Assembly (NCBI GenBank): GCA_012932865.1
Contig: SAXG01000073.1
Span: forward strand, 62,001-126,000
Length of the DNA stretch: 64,000 nt
Direction of reading: 5' to 3'
Origin: Amylostereum areolatum
Taxonomy: Eukaryota; Basidiomycota; Agaricomycetes; Russulales; Stereaceae
Below the pieces are notes generated by a model. That model was given only the letters and a program-made list of their open reading frames with translations. It made no database searches and was not told the origin of the DNA. The position numbers and the translations under genes are program-made. Positions 38,878-49,324 of the stretch are shown in pieces (position 1 is the first letter of the stretch; every line of letters begins with the position of its first letter).

Positions 38878-39844
38878 CTATACGCGCCAGAATATATCAG
38901 CGAGGTAATCGTCCGCTTTGATTTCCATCTCATACGCCGGCGTGACTTTGTGAGCGTACGCCAGCCAGTCGCGAGTCTCCGCGTCCACCACCGGCCACGT
39001 CGCCTTCCGGTACTCCCAATGAGCAGGATACCAGCCTGAGTACGCCCAATCGAAAACTGCAGTCACCCTCAACCGCCGAGGATCGACCATGATATTTCTC
39101 GGTTGGAGGTCGGCGTGCGTGAAATGGATGGGATGCCTGGTTGCATGTGAGCGTTGAACGTCGGCGGGAAGTTCGTCCAAGCTCGTGTACCCGCGAAGAG
39201 CGGCGTTCATCGCGTCCTCGTCATCAAAAATCCAATCGTCGCTGATAACTTCGCGTTGAACGTCGGACCCGAGACGGCCGTCGTATACGGGCGTACCGAT
39301 CGCGGAACATATCCTCGAACCGTACGGGGACTGAAGCGTGCGCAGCTGCGCGGTGTAGCGGGCGAGTTGACCGACAATCACGTCTTTCTCTCCGTCCGAC
39401 AACTGGAGCCAAACTTTGTTGAGCTCAACGCCCTGTGCGCGTGACATGACGACATATCCGAGACCGCGCCATGAGAAACAACCGAAGTAGCGGGGAACAG
39501 GAATGGTGGTGGTGCTGGCCACGAGTCGAAGCGCGGCGGCCTCGTTCTGAGCCTTGGCCATCGTGATGAAGGGCTTTACAAAGACCCAGCGTCCAAATGT
39601 CCCTGCGCGTCGATATTTTGGTTAGCGTGAAGTGTACGGTGTGACGTCAAGAAAACTCACTCCGCCAAATGTACCGCCATGTGAGCCAGGTTGCTCTTTT
39701 GATGCCGTGAACCCAAAGCCGGCGGTACATGACCGTAAGAAAGGGCTGAAGCCATCCACGCTGTCGCCGCCGTTCGACTGCCTTGAGTCGTGCAATGGCG
39801 CGCCGTTCGTCCACGGTGAGGATGGTCGGGTTGGATGGATCCAT
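38878..39844 (-). CDS. APH-family kinase-like phosphotransferase
   Basis: Two exons, 39844-39661 and 39602-38878 (58-nt intron), giving 302 aa. The protein has the aminoglycoside phosphotransferase / choline-kinase fold seen widely in fungi. Visible parts are VFVKPFITMAKAQNEAAALR with the Lys and helix-C Glu, IPVPRYFGCF, the hinge YVVMSRAQGVELNKVW, the catalytic loop HFTHADLQPRNIMVD and the metal-binding AVFDWAYSGWYPAHWEYRKA. All catalytic residues (D, N, D) are present, so it is probably active. Fungal members are small-molecule or protein kinases of unknown substrate; antibiotic resistance should not be inferred. It is divergent from the gene at 40090 with 245 bp between starts. Confidence 0.85.
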
Positions 39845-40089
39845 GGGAGACTCGGAGGGCTAAGAAGGTGAAGGGACGGAAAGAAAGTGACGTGTTTCCG
39901 GTCACCGACCGACAATCTCCGACAAATACACCCGATACGGAGTTTCGGACCAATCATATATGCTTACTCAGCGCTCAGCCTGTCGCGGGCGCAGGGCAAA
40001 CGCTTTCACTTCAACCTCACCAGAGTCGCACCGGCTCCCTATACTTTGCTGTCGCCCGGCATATCATCTTTCGCGCACGATAGTTGGCC

Positions 40090-40706
40090 ATGTTTGACAA
40101 CCCTGTAAGTCGATACGGTGTTGTACTTGAAACTTCCATTGAAAGCACTTACCATCGATATCGAATCCCTAGCCTCCGAAACTCTTCATCGCCCTTTATG
40201 GGAGATATTCCAGGATGATTATGGAGTGGCACTGGGCACTCGTCCTCACGGAATACGGCTATCCGTCTTTCACCGAATCCACCTCCGCGATTTATCAAAT
40301 CACGGACAAAGGGAGCAAGTCGACGGGCATCGAGCGATGGCGTACGGACCACAGGACGTTGGCGCTCGGGGCGTCCACAAACTTCCTCGGCGTCGTAGAG
40401 CTTCCAGAGCTGGAAGACACTACGTTTGAGGATGTCAAGGACGTCCTTGACACGATGCCTGTGTTCCCGAGAGGCCTTTCTCAGGAGCGCGAGACGCAAT
40501 GGAACTGCGGGTTCTGGGTCCTCGACATTCTCATCCAGTACGGACAAGATATATGGGGTATGGATTTGACGCCTTCCGGGAGTACATATGAGAAGCTCGG
40601 TAGTGCCATCCTTGCGAGAGCAGGCCACCTCGAGTCGAGCGGGAAGGATGGGTCGGACGCCTTCGTCACTGAGGATGGGCTGAAAGTGGTCAAGTTTCGT
40701 GTGTAG
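40090..40706 (+). CDS. Small DUF6914-like protein
   Basis: Two exons, 40090-40104 and 40173-40706, giving 182 aa. The first exon encodes only MFDNP. The start of the domain, PKLFIALYGRYSR and EWHWALVL, fits the fungal family with pattern 'LY.ALY.R...YHWAL'. The later TQWNCGFWVLDIL fits the family's conserved W-(D/N)-C-x2-W motif. I believe this is DUF6914, named from memory. There is no signal peptide or membrane segment. Family function is unknown; the conserved His and Cys resemble those of papain-fold proteins, which is only a suggestion. It shares a short promoter region with the APH-like gene. Confidence 0.6.
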
Positions 40707-41262
40707 TCCCTGGATGAATTGTCTCTCTGATTTCGTATGTCTACTCTTACGCAGTTTCGAAAAACATAAATCCTTGCGATACGGGACGTCTCGTCGCCTT
40801 TCGGGTACACGGACTTCGGAATACACCCTTAGTCCTAGGTTTCCGTTGCGATCGATAGGCGATCAAGAAAGGCGTGTCCGCACGAAGGTATGAGCTATTT
40901 CCGTCAGCAGCGTGTCAACAGACAGAGCAGGCGCCCTAATATCTTCATGAAGGACGTATCATACCATCTGCCTCTGCGATCACAATGGCCTCACTCAATC
41001 GCTCTTCTTATAATCGGGAAGTTTCATGCCAATCTAGGTCCCGTCTGAATATTAGCAATAGAGAGTAGGTGATTCACGAACGTACTAACCTTTATGTAGC
41101 ACTAGAGTTATCTTGCTTCAACATTTGAATCAATTCCAGGCAATCGGAGATGTGTATTGGGGCAAATTCCTGAGGTGCCTATTCGTGGTCTCTACCGCGC
41201 TCTTGCCCACTTATTTTTTGGCCACCCGTATAGAGTTCCCAGGAGATGGTCGGTGCTAAGAA
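40707..41262. other. No gene recognised
   Basis: Flank between the DUF6914-like gene and the module of copy D. No motif seen. Confidence 0.45.
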
Positions 41263-42058
41263 TGGCTCGAAACGCGACAACGACATCGCAGGAAGACGTC
41301 GAAGCTCATCCAAAGCTCGTCGCTCGACGCTCTTACCGCCACCACGGTCCAACGCACCTAGGTATGTTTTTCATTTCTGGACTCAGACGTGACCGCCTTT
41401 TTTCTCTACGTCCTCGCCCACTCCCCGCTCCTCTCGTTGCCATTTTCGATGTCGTCTATCCGATGTGTCTGGCCAGCGCGTTAACCCTAACCCTAACAGA
41501 TGTCGCCTCCCACAGCCTCCCACCCTGCCAGCTCATCAACCTCCTCAACCTCCTCAACGTCCCTTACCTCCCGCTCCGTCATGTGCGGAGAGCACAGCCG
41601 ACTGCACGAACATTCTCTCGCAGAGACGGGGACTTTTGAAGGGAGATTCCGAGGTCGGTTCGCGAACGTCGACGAGGTGCGCCGTTGTCTCGTCCGTACG
41701 TCTGCATTCAATCTCTGATTTCACTCCTAGATGAAGCTTCAAATTTCGGAAACACCATGAGCAGGTTCCATGTGCGTACCAGCCCATGTTGTACTCCCGA
41801 ATATGACCAAGCTGCAGGTGGGGAGACCCGCTCTTCGCTATCAACGATCTCTACGTCATCACGGCCAAGCAATGTTAGGTATGACTTCCGTTTCTCAATC
41901 TCATTCCTGGCCCTTTCATTGAAGTGTGTTTCCCCGCCGCGCTAATCTTAACCCTAGCATTTCAGAAATTTGCCTTCACGCGCCGTCGCTTCCAAAACGT
42001 CTCAATACGAGCCACTGGCACAGGCCCAGCAGTGAAGGGGCTGGATGATATCGGGTAG
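41263..42058 (+). other. Convergent repeated module behind copy D (possible spliced transcript)
   Basis: The best preserved of the modules. A candidate first exon from ATG 41263 reads MARNATTTSQEDVEAHPKL and ends ACGCACCTAG|GTATGT. The intron ends TTAACCCTAACCCTAACAG (41481-41499). The next block runs to GTCGACGAG|GTGCGC, then ACTCCTAG|ATGAAGC, then CAATGTTAG|GTATGA. The last intron ends with ACCCTAGCATTTCAG, and the last exon reads KFAFTRRRFQNVSI and stops at 42058. That is 72 bp from the stop of pseudogene D on the other strand. Splice-like signals are better conserved between copies than reading frames. Confidence 0.45.
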
Positions 42059-42130
42059 TTCTAGCAAAGGCGGGGAGTGCTTTGTCTTCGCTCGTGTGTT
42101 GTATACGTGATTCTCTTGTGTGCGTACAGC

Positions 42131-44707
42131 TCAGTGGTCGTCATCGCGAGGAACCACGACCACTTCAACCTCTCCGCTGCCATCTTCGATGGGTTCGTTC
42201 TCATGCATTTTTGGTCCTGCGGAACATCCCACGAATGCGTCAGCAAAAGCAAGACCGATGGCTGTTTTCTGTACCCACCATCATTTTCATCCGGGGGGCG
42301 ACGTTCTTCTTCGACCACTGCGTCTTCTTTCGGATTGGTTTCTTTTAGACATTCATCGCCAGGATGGCCAACGCGAGACACCGACAGGTCGGCATACCCG
42401 TCTGGGTACACATCATGTGTATCTGGAGGGCCAGCGACTGAGGCCGATTGTGACTTGTGGCCATCCTCGCCTTCGAGGTATTGTTCTTTGCAGTCCGTAG
42501 AAGGGGAAAGTCGTGGGCTCAGTGAGGCTAGAGGAGTGGCGGAGAATGAGTCTAGCAAAATTATGCAGAGTCCGAAATAGTTCGACAGCAGTTACATCCC
42601 GCTGACTGGCAGTGCAACTTTGGGATTCCTGTCGAATGACCTGCCAATTTATTGCAAATCTATTCACTTCAGCTGGCGATAGGCGTCCATTCTCTGCTCT
42701 GTAAGCACTACTGAGCGAAGAGTAAACATCAGTACTCTGGGAAGTGACCTGACCGACCTGACGGCACCTGACGGCGCCTGACAGCACTGATCCTTCGACT
42801 TGACAACGGTCGAACGGTGCTATTCAGGCGCGTCAGGTCGCGTCAGGTGCCGTCAGGTCGCTTTCCGGAGTGCTGATGAAGCTGGTCCAATGTCTGCAAA
42901 ACGACCTCGGGATAACGGTCGCGATCCGTACTACGGGCCAGTGCCAGTGCTATTACATAAATGTAAGTGTTGATGTTCGCGAGACATGCGGTCCGCCGGG
43001 TGATTTTCTTTAGAGAAAGGTTATGATGAACGGCATCGCGGGATGAGATTGCCAAGCTATTCATGATCTCTTCCACATATTGTTCACGAAGGGGATCTGA
43101 ACTTATACTGTCATTGGATAGAATGGTTGACATTACAGTATCTTTGAGCCGAGCATACGCGCCAATGCGACGCTCAGTGGCGAGGTTAGTACCCATGCCC
43201 ACAACGTGTGCTATGATTAACGTGATTAGGGATGTAGTTGATCTATGCTCGCCCTCTGTATTGGATAGACTATCAAGGGCGTCCGCCGATGTCATGACGC
43301 AAGGAAGAATGCTCTGCAGTGCACCAAGTACAGTTTCGACACGACGTGTCGCTTTTGATTCTGGAAACGAGGAGCGACGGGTACAACTCCGCATGAGTCC
43401 CTGCATGGTTTTCATGATGTTTTGCTGCCGAATTAGATATACCGCCGTTTGAGGTGCCATACCCTCAACACACCGGCTTTGAAGGAAGCCGGGCAATCCT
43501 GCAAAGAATTCTTCGATTTCCGCTTCCTCATCGAGCACTTTCAGAGTCATGTGGAGCGAGTAAAAGATGTCCTCTTCAGATGGGGAGCTCCCTAGCTGCT
43601 TCAGAACGCGCTTTCGCGAACGATATAAACCAGGTGCAAACTGCTCCGCCCGAGGCGTCCACTTTTTGAGAAACTGAGAGGGCTTGGCAGAGGAGAAAGT
43701 TCGGGAAAGCACAGGAAGAACCACAGTCTCGATGTGTTTTGCCATCGACAGAGTCACGGACATCAAAAGACAGGAGCCAGCGAGGAGGAGACGGACGAGA
43801 TGCGTGAGGGGAGTGTCATATGGCGACGCGGGAAAAAAGAAAGGAAGGACCGTCAATCCAAAGTACGCGATAGCACCAGTGGCGAGGAAGGGAATGAACG
43901 CGTAGGCCACGCTCGGGTTTATCACGAACAGGAAGTCCAAGAGTCCGCCGAGGAAGAGGAAGACGGAGAGGTGGAGGAGTGCGATGATGATCTCGACGAC
44001 GTGCTCGACGTGGAATTGCTTCATTGCCTTTGAAACGACGACGTGGACGGGACCACGCTTGTGGGGAGGACCTCGGTGACGGGCAGCGCGGAGGTACCGC
44101 CGGCACCATTGCTGGACGAGGGTCGATGCGAGTGCGACGTACACGCTGAGGAAAAGACTGATAAACCAGAGGGAGTTGATGCGGACGGACGCGGTGGGTG
44201 CGTGGAAGGAATTGGGCGATGCGGGAGGGCCTCGAGTACCGTTTGAGAGTGAGGATATTTGGGTAGAGATGCCGGAGAGGACGGCGACGGTGTCGTCGCC
44301 GGAGTCTGCGTTGAGCGTCTTGTAAAGTTCGATGATGAAGGCGGAAACGGTTGCAGCGAAAAGACCCGTCTATGTTCGGAGAGTAAATCAGCAACGTTCA
44401 TCTCCACTCGATAGCGATCGGAGATACGCACGAATATGAGGATGCCGTCCGTGTCCCCCTTCATGTTTTCCGTCATCTCCGTATCCCTTTTGTCCGCATC
44501 GGCAAGATAAAGAGCCCAGAATCTGTCAGCGGGGTCGTTATAGACCCTTTCTACCGAATAGTTCATGGACGTGAGTGAACATAATGAAGGTCATGAAGAG
44601 ATGCATTATTTAAGTACCTTGCGTCCCGTCCGGCAATCGATCTGCGAACACTCGGAGTCAACACAATGACTTGGGGAGAAACGTCCGAGTGGCCTACCTG
44701 TATTCAT
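42131..44707 (-). pseudogene. DUF6535 copy D, disrupted by a foldback element and a frameshift
   Basis: The 5' part is normal: exons 44707-44698, 44641-44618 (24 nt, 12 shorter than in A and B), 44550-44432 and a main exon from 44369. It carries DPADRFWALYLADADKRDT, LWFISLFLSVYVALASTLVQ and LDEEAEIEEFFAGLPGF. In the conserved TLDQLYSSL segment a 152-bp inverted-repeat element (42727-42878) is inserted, so translation stops shortly after QTLDQL. Beyond it, coding resumes with YSSLSSAYRAENGRLS, then shifts frame after ARLIL. The tail EQYLEGEDGHKSQSASVAGP and the last exon (42216-42131) EVEVVVVPRDDDH are still recognisable. Two independent lesions make it a pseudogene, closely related to A and B. 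Confidence 0.85.
42727..42878. mobile_element. 152-bp foldback MITE inserted in DUF6535 copy D
   Basis: The left end is CATCAGTACTCTGGGAAG and the reverse complement of the right end is CATCAGCACTCCGGAAAG. The inverted repeat continues imperfectly for about 50 bp on each side, leaving a short middle. Both arms are built from repeated CCTGACGGCA-like units. Compared with copies A and B the site was GTAAAGCTGG, and the insertion is flanked by AA on both sides, a 2-bp duplication. There is no coding capacity. Confidence 0.85.
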
Positions 44708-45005
44708 GCTGCGGTACGTGTGTATGATATGAAAAAGTCGATTTGAAGGAGGTCTTCGTTGAATATGTGGTGGGGTTCGCGGAGCAAGAGGAGGAGACTG
44801 GCAACTTGAGCCTCGCGTCGCGATCGGGCTGTGTTACGTGTGTAACGCGCCTTGCCTCTCTTCTCACATCATGGCGATATTGGCCCATCCCCTGACTGCT
44901 GATGGGAGGAATATCCTAACACAACAACTGTTAGCCTCGTCTTGACCTCTTCATCGTCGTGGATTGAAGGGAGAAGGATACACACGCATCGCTTGGACAA
45001 CCTAG
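44708..45005. other. Divergent intergenic region
   Basis: Upstream regions of pseudogene D (-) and the 7TM gene (+). No further feature seen. Confidence 0.5.
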
Positions 45006-46156
45006 ATGTCATGCACGGGTTCACTGTCAGCAAATCCCGACATCAGTGGCATCGGTGTCCGACTTTCGTTCTACATACAGGCTTTTTTTACCAGTGCGTA
45101 TTCTCCAACTCCTCGTCTTCGCGCTCTAAAACATCGTCGCGAACCGCAGTGGTACTCGCGTACATTCCCGGGGCCAGCTCAGACGCGTCCTACTGGTCCA
45201 TGACCATCACCGCCTTCGCCCTCTTCGCCTCCGCCCTCGCCCTCTACGGCCAAGACGATCTCTACCTTCATGAGGCCATCCTCATTTCCATCCTTCTCTA
45301 CCTCCACGCGTACGCCGCCGTTCTGTGCGTTATGCCCCTCTTCAGCGACTCCGACCTCCACCACGGCGTGCTGTACACCAACGCACAACTCATCGTGCAC
45401 TTTGGCCGGGCCATGCTGCGGATGATGCCCGTGCTCCTGGCTGCGACCGTGTTTGGTCTGTTCGTGTGGACGCATGCGGCAAGCTTTGGACCCGAACCGA
45501 CGTGCAACGTCCAGACAACACTCGTCCTCCTCGGCGCCCACCTCGAAGCCACGCGCGCCGGCCGCACGGCCGCGCTTGTCTTCGTCGGGGTAAACACCTA
45601 CTTTATTGGCGGGTGCGCCATTCTCTGTGCGGTCCTCGCGTTTAAGGCGCACACCTCCCCGAACGAACTGTTGCTCCCCAACTCCAATCCTGCGTCGCAG
45701 TGGACCAAGGCGCCCGCGATCGGAGGACCGGATATTCACGCGCGCATCGCGTTCTCCCCCACGTTCAAGCGATTCTCTCTCCCGCTGCAATACATGCTTT
45801 TCGTCTTTCTTATCGCTGTGTTTGTGATCAACGTCGAGCTGACGATCGTGGCCAATCGGCCGCTGTTGGATGACGGGGCGGAGAACAACGCGTGGACGTT
45901 GGGGCAGGTGCGTTCTCGCCATCTTCTTCCGGGTTCGCCTTCGTTTTCGCTGACTTGCGATCAGATCTTTCCCGTGGTCATGCTTGGCGTCCCGGCCACG
46001 TCGTTTGTGAGCTATTTTCGGGATGCATCCACCGCGAGGGTTCGACAACGCGCGAGAGAGGAATTGGAACGACGGCCGGTGGTGGGCGTCTCAAGTGCGG
46101 AATGGCATGAACGTCTTCACCTACGCCTCGTGTATGAGTTTCGTGCATTACAATAA
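45006..46156 (+). CDS. Polytopic (about 7TM) membrane protein of the 'PDISGIGVR' family
   Basis: Three exons, 45006-45093, 45150-45907 and 45965-46156, giving 345 aa. The N-terminus ANPDISGIGVRLSFYIQAFF is the signature of a large Agaricomycete family of integral membrane proteins. Exon 1 joins as FFT|MVLAYIPGAS. Further helices: YWSMTITAFALFASALALYG, LHEAILISILLYLHAYAAVL, MMPVLLAATVFGLFVWTHAA, VFVGVNTYFIGGCAILCAVL, MLFVFLIAVFVINVELTIVA and IFPVVMLGVPATSFVSYF. The C-terminal tail is charged and cytosolic-type, ending LVYEFRALQ. The second intron is 57 nt and would also read through, so a retained form is possible. Transport or sensing is possible from topology; no function is established. Confidence 0.75.
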
Positions 46157-46252
46157 CCGATGATTCGTTCAAACATATCTCAACATCGGGCCCGCTCATC
46201 GCGCCTTTTCTTCGCTGTTCGTTTTCGCGTTCTCGACAGTATTTTGTCTACG

Positions 46253-46264
46253 ACCACGTGATCA
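46253..46264. promoter_or_regulatory. ACCACGTGATCA motif
   Basis: An E-box core CACGTG fused to TGATCA, upstream of the first CFEM gene. The same 12-mer occurs upstream of the two tandem paralogs at 60.8 and 63.1 kb. Confidence 0.45.
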
Positions 46265-46640
46265 GCCGACAGCGTCACTGGGGTGATCACCAGGACGACG
46301 ACTACGTCCCCTCGTCCCCTCAAGTTCCACCATGTCCTATCAACTCCCTTCCAGAACGCCTCCAGTTCTCAGACGGCCACCTCTGACCCCGCCCACCGCG
46401 TGTCCGCTCATCGCTTCTGCCCCCCAAAATGCAGACCAACATCGTCACGCTTCCCGGTCTGTGATGTTCTCTGTCCTTCGGCGCAGAGTCTGGGCTGATA
46501 CGAGCGATCTCGTGGGTAGGGCGCGTGGCATGATGGAGGATTCGCGAAGACGACGTCTTGGGGCCTACGTCCCGTTCGAGGAACCTGTGCTGCCGTACCG
46601 TCTACGGAGGTTCGATCATGATCGTGGGGCGCCGTGGTGG

Positions 46641-46647
46641 TTATAAG
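46641..46647 (+). promoter_or_regulatory. TATA-like box before CFEM gene 1
   Basis: TTATAAG lies 40 bases before the ATG at 46687, which implies a very short leader if it is used. Confidence 0.4.
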
Positions 46648-46686
46648 AGCCGCGCGAGGTGGAACGTCGCGGCCTATCCGGTCCAA

Positions 46687-47509
46687 ATGGCACTCAAGGC
46701 AACGAGATCCATCCTATGTGCGGTCGTGCTCTTTCTGGCCATGTTCTGCGCGGCGCAAGTCCCGACGTGTGCGACGACGTGCGCCTCCGGCGTCGCGACC
46801 AATGTTGGGTGCGGAGATATGTACGCCCTACTACCTTACTTTCCTATTTTTTTCGTGTGCTGAACTTTTCGCGGAATAGAAACAACACGGCTTGCATATG
46901 CAACAACCCGAACTTCCCGACTCAAGGCGGAGAGTGTATCAGCGTACAGTGCTTGCCCATGGATCTTCCGCGTGCCAGCGCGTTTTTCAGCGGACTGTGC
47001 GCGGCGTCGGGTGCGTTCTGTTGTGCATCTTCGCTGCTCTATTTTTCTAATTGGTGTCGTGGACGGATACGTGTAGCGACCAGTAGCGCTGCTTCGAGCT
47101 CATCGGGGTCTACAAGTGTAACATGTACGTACTCCCGACCTCCTCACATTCGCGTCTCCTCACATTCGTGCCTCCTCACATTCGTACCGGGATACAATGG
47201 CCATCCTCTCTAGCTTCTCCCAGCTCTGGACCTTCTACTTCCACTTCCACCTCCTCGTCCACTGCTCCCTCTGCGTCTACCAGGCCAAGCTCGACTACTT
47301 TCCTTTCCTCAACTCCTGCGACCTCGTCGGCTCGTTCCCCTACCTCGCCCGCGACCACCGCTCCATTAACGACCATTGGAGGCTCTTCTACTTCTGCGAA
47401 CCCAACATCCTCCCAGGGCGCGAACGGTTCGAACGGGCGGCGAGTGACATTGCGAGAATGGCTGGGAGTCGGGATTAGCCTCGGTCTGGTCGGCGTTGGA
47501 CTGTATTGA
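46687..47509 (+). CDS. CFEM-domain cell-surface protein 1
   Basis: Four exons, 46687-46820, 46880-47010, 47077-47124 and 47214-47509, giving 202 aa. Residues 1-23 are a signal peptide (SILCAVVLFLAMFCAA). A CFEM domain follows with all eight cysteines: VPTCATTCASGVA, NVGCGD, TACICNN, GECISVQC and FFSGLC. The Asp after the third Cys, the haem-iron ligand in studied yeast CFEM proteins, is present. A long Ser/Thr/Pro-rich stalk follows (SPSSGPSTSTSTSSSTAPS), then a hydrophobic C-terminus WLGVGISLGLVGVGLY typical of GPI-anchor signals. The likely role is at the cell wall or membrane in haem/iron binding or surface sensing. It is the first of a tandem pair. Confidence 0.85.
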
Positions 47510-48456
47510 CCATGGGTATGTTTTCCGTGGCGTCTTCTCGGCATCTCCGTGACAAATCAAAAGCAGATTTAATTGCTTTCCCATTTGTATCTATGCTTCT
47601 TCGTTGGGAGTATGTAGGAATTCGCAGTGCTCTTGCATTTACGGTGGTGAGCGCTATGAGAGCACGTGCCTCCGGATATCGCCGAAATATGGTCAAACGT
47701 CTTGCGGGCCAACTCCAAGCATAATTTTTCGACACCAGGCTTGCACCAGGCTATGTCACAAGTGCGCCGGCCATTTTTTGGTACGTTTCATTCCTTTCTA
47801 TATCTCCTATTTACTTCCACGCATCTTCTGAAACCTCGGCGTTCGTGTAGCTCAAGCCTTACTTGCACAAGCTACTGTCCAGGTTCAGACAAAGTTCCTT
47901 CCCGGCGTTCATTCAAGAGCCAACCACCCATATCGTGATCAGACGTTACCACGCCCGACCCTTACCGGCGTTCACATATCTCGTAAATTCCTCTTTACGT
48001 CGAGAAGAAGACACGCGTGGAACGTTCTTCCCTGCTGGACCGCCAAGGAAGAGGTAAGCTTCGAGGCTATATTTACCATTGCAGCCGCAATGAGAGACCC
48101 CTGCTCGTCTTTTCGCAGCTCCCGCCACACCAACATATTCTCCTTTGAAGATTCGCGCGAGCAGCCAACCGTTACATGCGGGTGATCTAGGTGAGTTACG
48201 GGGCATTCCCTCGATTCTCCTTGTACGAGTCGCGATAACCTGGCAGTGGTTCGTGATGTCTTCGCTTCCGATCTTCTTCCACCGTTCCGGTTTAATTCCA
48301 AACTGAATTGTCCACGGCGTTCGTTAGAAATCGACGGCCTCGTCCCCTTTTGCGAAACTGTATGCGCTACAGGGATGATGGGAAGACAGGGCGACATGGC
48401 CTGGGTATGATAAAAGGCATTCGCGCACATCTCCAGACCTCGGTGACGTGCTGGAA
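47510..48456. other. Spacer between the tandem CFEM genes
   Basis: Short frames only, no recognisable gene. GATAAAAG at 48409-48416 may be the core promoter of CFEM gene 2. Confidence 0.45.
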
Positions 48457-48471
48457 CCCCCCCCCCCCCCC
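48457..48471. repeat. Run of 15 C
   Basis: An uninterrupted C15 tract ends 10 bases before the CFEM gene 2 ATG. It lies in the presumed 5' leader, so its length may affect expression and is also prone to sequencing error. Confidence 0.8.
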
Positions 48472-48480
48472 TCCCCTAGC

Positions 48481-49324
48481 ATGATAACACGCGCATTCTT
48501 CTTCGGGGTTCTCCTTCTATCTTCGCTTTGTTCGGCGCAGACGCCTCAGTGCGCTACCGTGTGCGCGTCGGATGTGATCGGTACGGTAGGGTGCGGGAGC
48601 ATGTACGTCGTTCCCCCTTATCCTCGTTCCTTCCCCGCGTTACTTTTTCCACCGTGACTGACAACATCTTTTGCAGCTCGAACACGACCTGCATCTGCAC
48701 GCAAGAGTTCCTAGGCCTTGGCGGTGCATGCCTCGCCCAACTGTGCACCAGCGCGACCGACCTCAACAACGGACGGATTTTTCTGTGCGAGCTGTGTGCG
48801 CCCGTATCAGAGTGCGTCTCAACTCCCAGCCAAGGATCTTCGACAAATGTCGGACAGACGCCGCAACCGTCCTCCGCACCAGGTGTGTGCATTCGGATTT
48901 TTTGCATCCTGAACGTGGTCTAAGACTGTTTTCCACCCAGCATCGACAGGAAGTTCCCGAGGGTCGTCCGTGGTTGGAAATAGCAGCTCTCAAATTGGTA
49001 AAATCCTCCGTGTCTTGCGCGCCAGCGAGACTGACCTCATGTAATACGACAGGCCTCTCCTCCGGGTCCACTAACACAGCCTCTGCACCTGCGACCATCT
49101 CCCCTCCTCCCGCGTCATCACCTCCGTCCACTGTCGCCTCTTTGCCTAACTCGACAGGCGCCGGGTTGACGACGATAGAACCCGGAGCGAGCACCACGTC
49201 CACCGCCGCATCAAGCTCACAAAGTACCAGCGGATCGGTGCGGGCAGTGGGAAATGTCGATTTGAGGGTATGTATCGTGCTGTGCCTCGGCATCGTAGGG
49301 TTCAGGGTTGTGCGTTGGGTGTAG
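48481..49324 (+). CDS. CFEM-domain cell-surface protein 2
   Basis: Four exons, 48481-48602, 48677-48882, 48941-48997 and 49053-49324, giving 218 aa. A signal peptide (AFFFGVLLLSSLCSA) is followed by a CFEM domain: TPQCATVCASDVIGTVGCGS, NTTCICTQEF, GGACLAQLC and FLCELCAPVSEC. The first intron sits at the same place in the domain as in CFEM gene 1, right after the third Cys. The Asp expected there is Ser (GCGS), and extra cysteines occur near the end of the domain. A Ser/Thr-rich stalk and a hydrophobic C-terminus VCIVLCLGIVGFRVVRWV follow. The ending is less typical of a GPI signal than in gene 1. It is a tandem paralog that may have lost haem-iron binding. Confidence 0.8.

Noticed and set aside
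38878..39844. Antibiotic resistance gene
   Set aside because: The APH fold is common among fungal kinases with other substrates. Nothing here indicates aminoglycosides.
44942..46156. A 404-aa frame starting at 44942 for the second 7TM protein
   Set aside because: The first part of that frame is noise. Splicing from ATG 45006 yields the family signature PDISGIGVRLSFYIQ, which the longer frame lacks.
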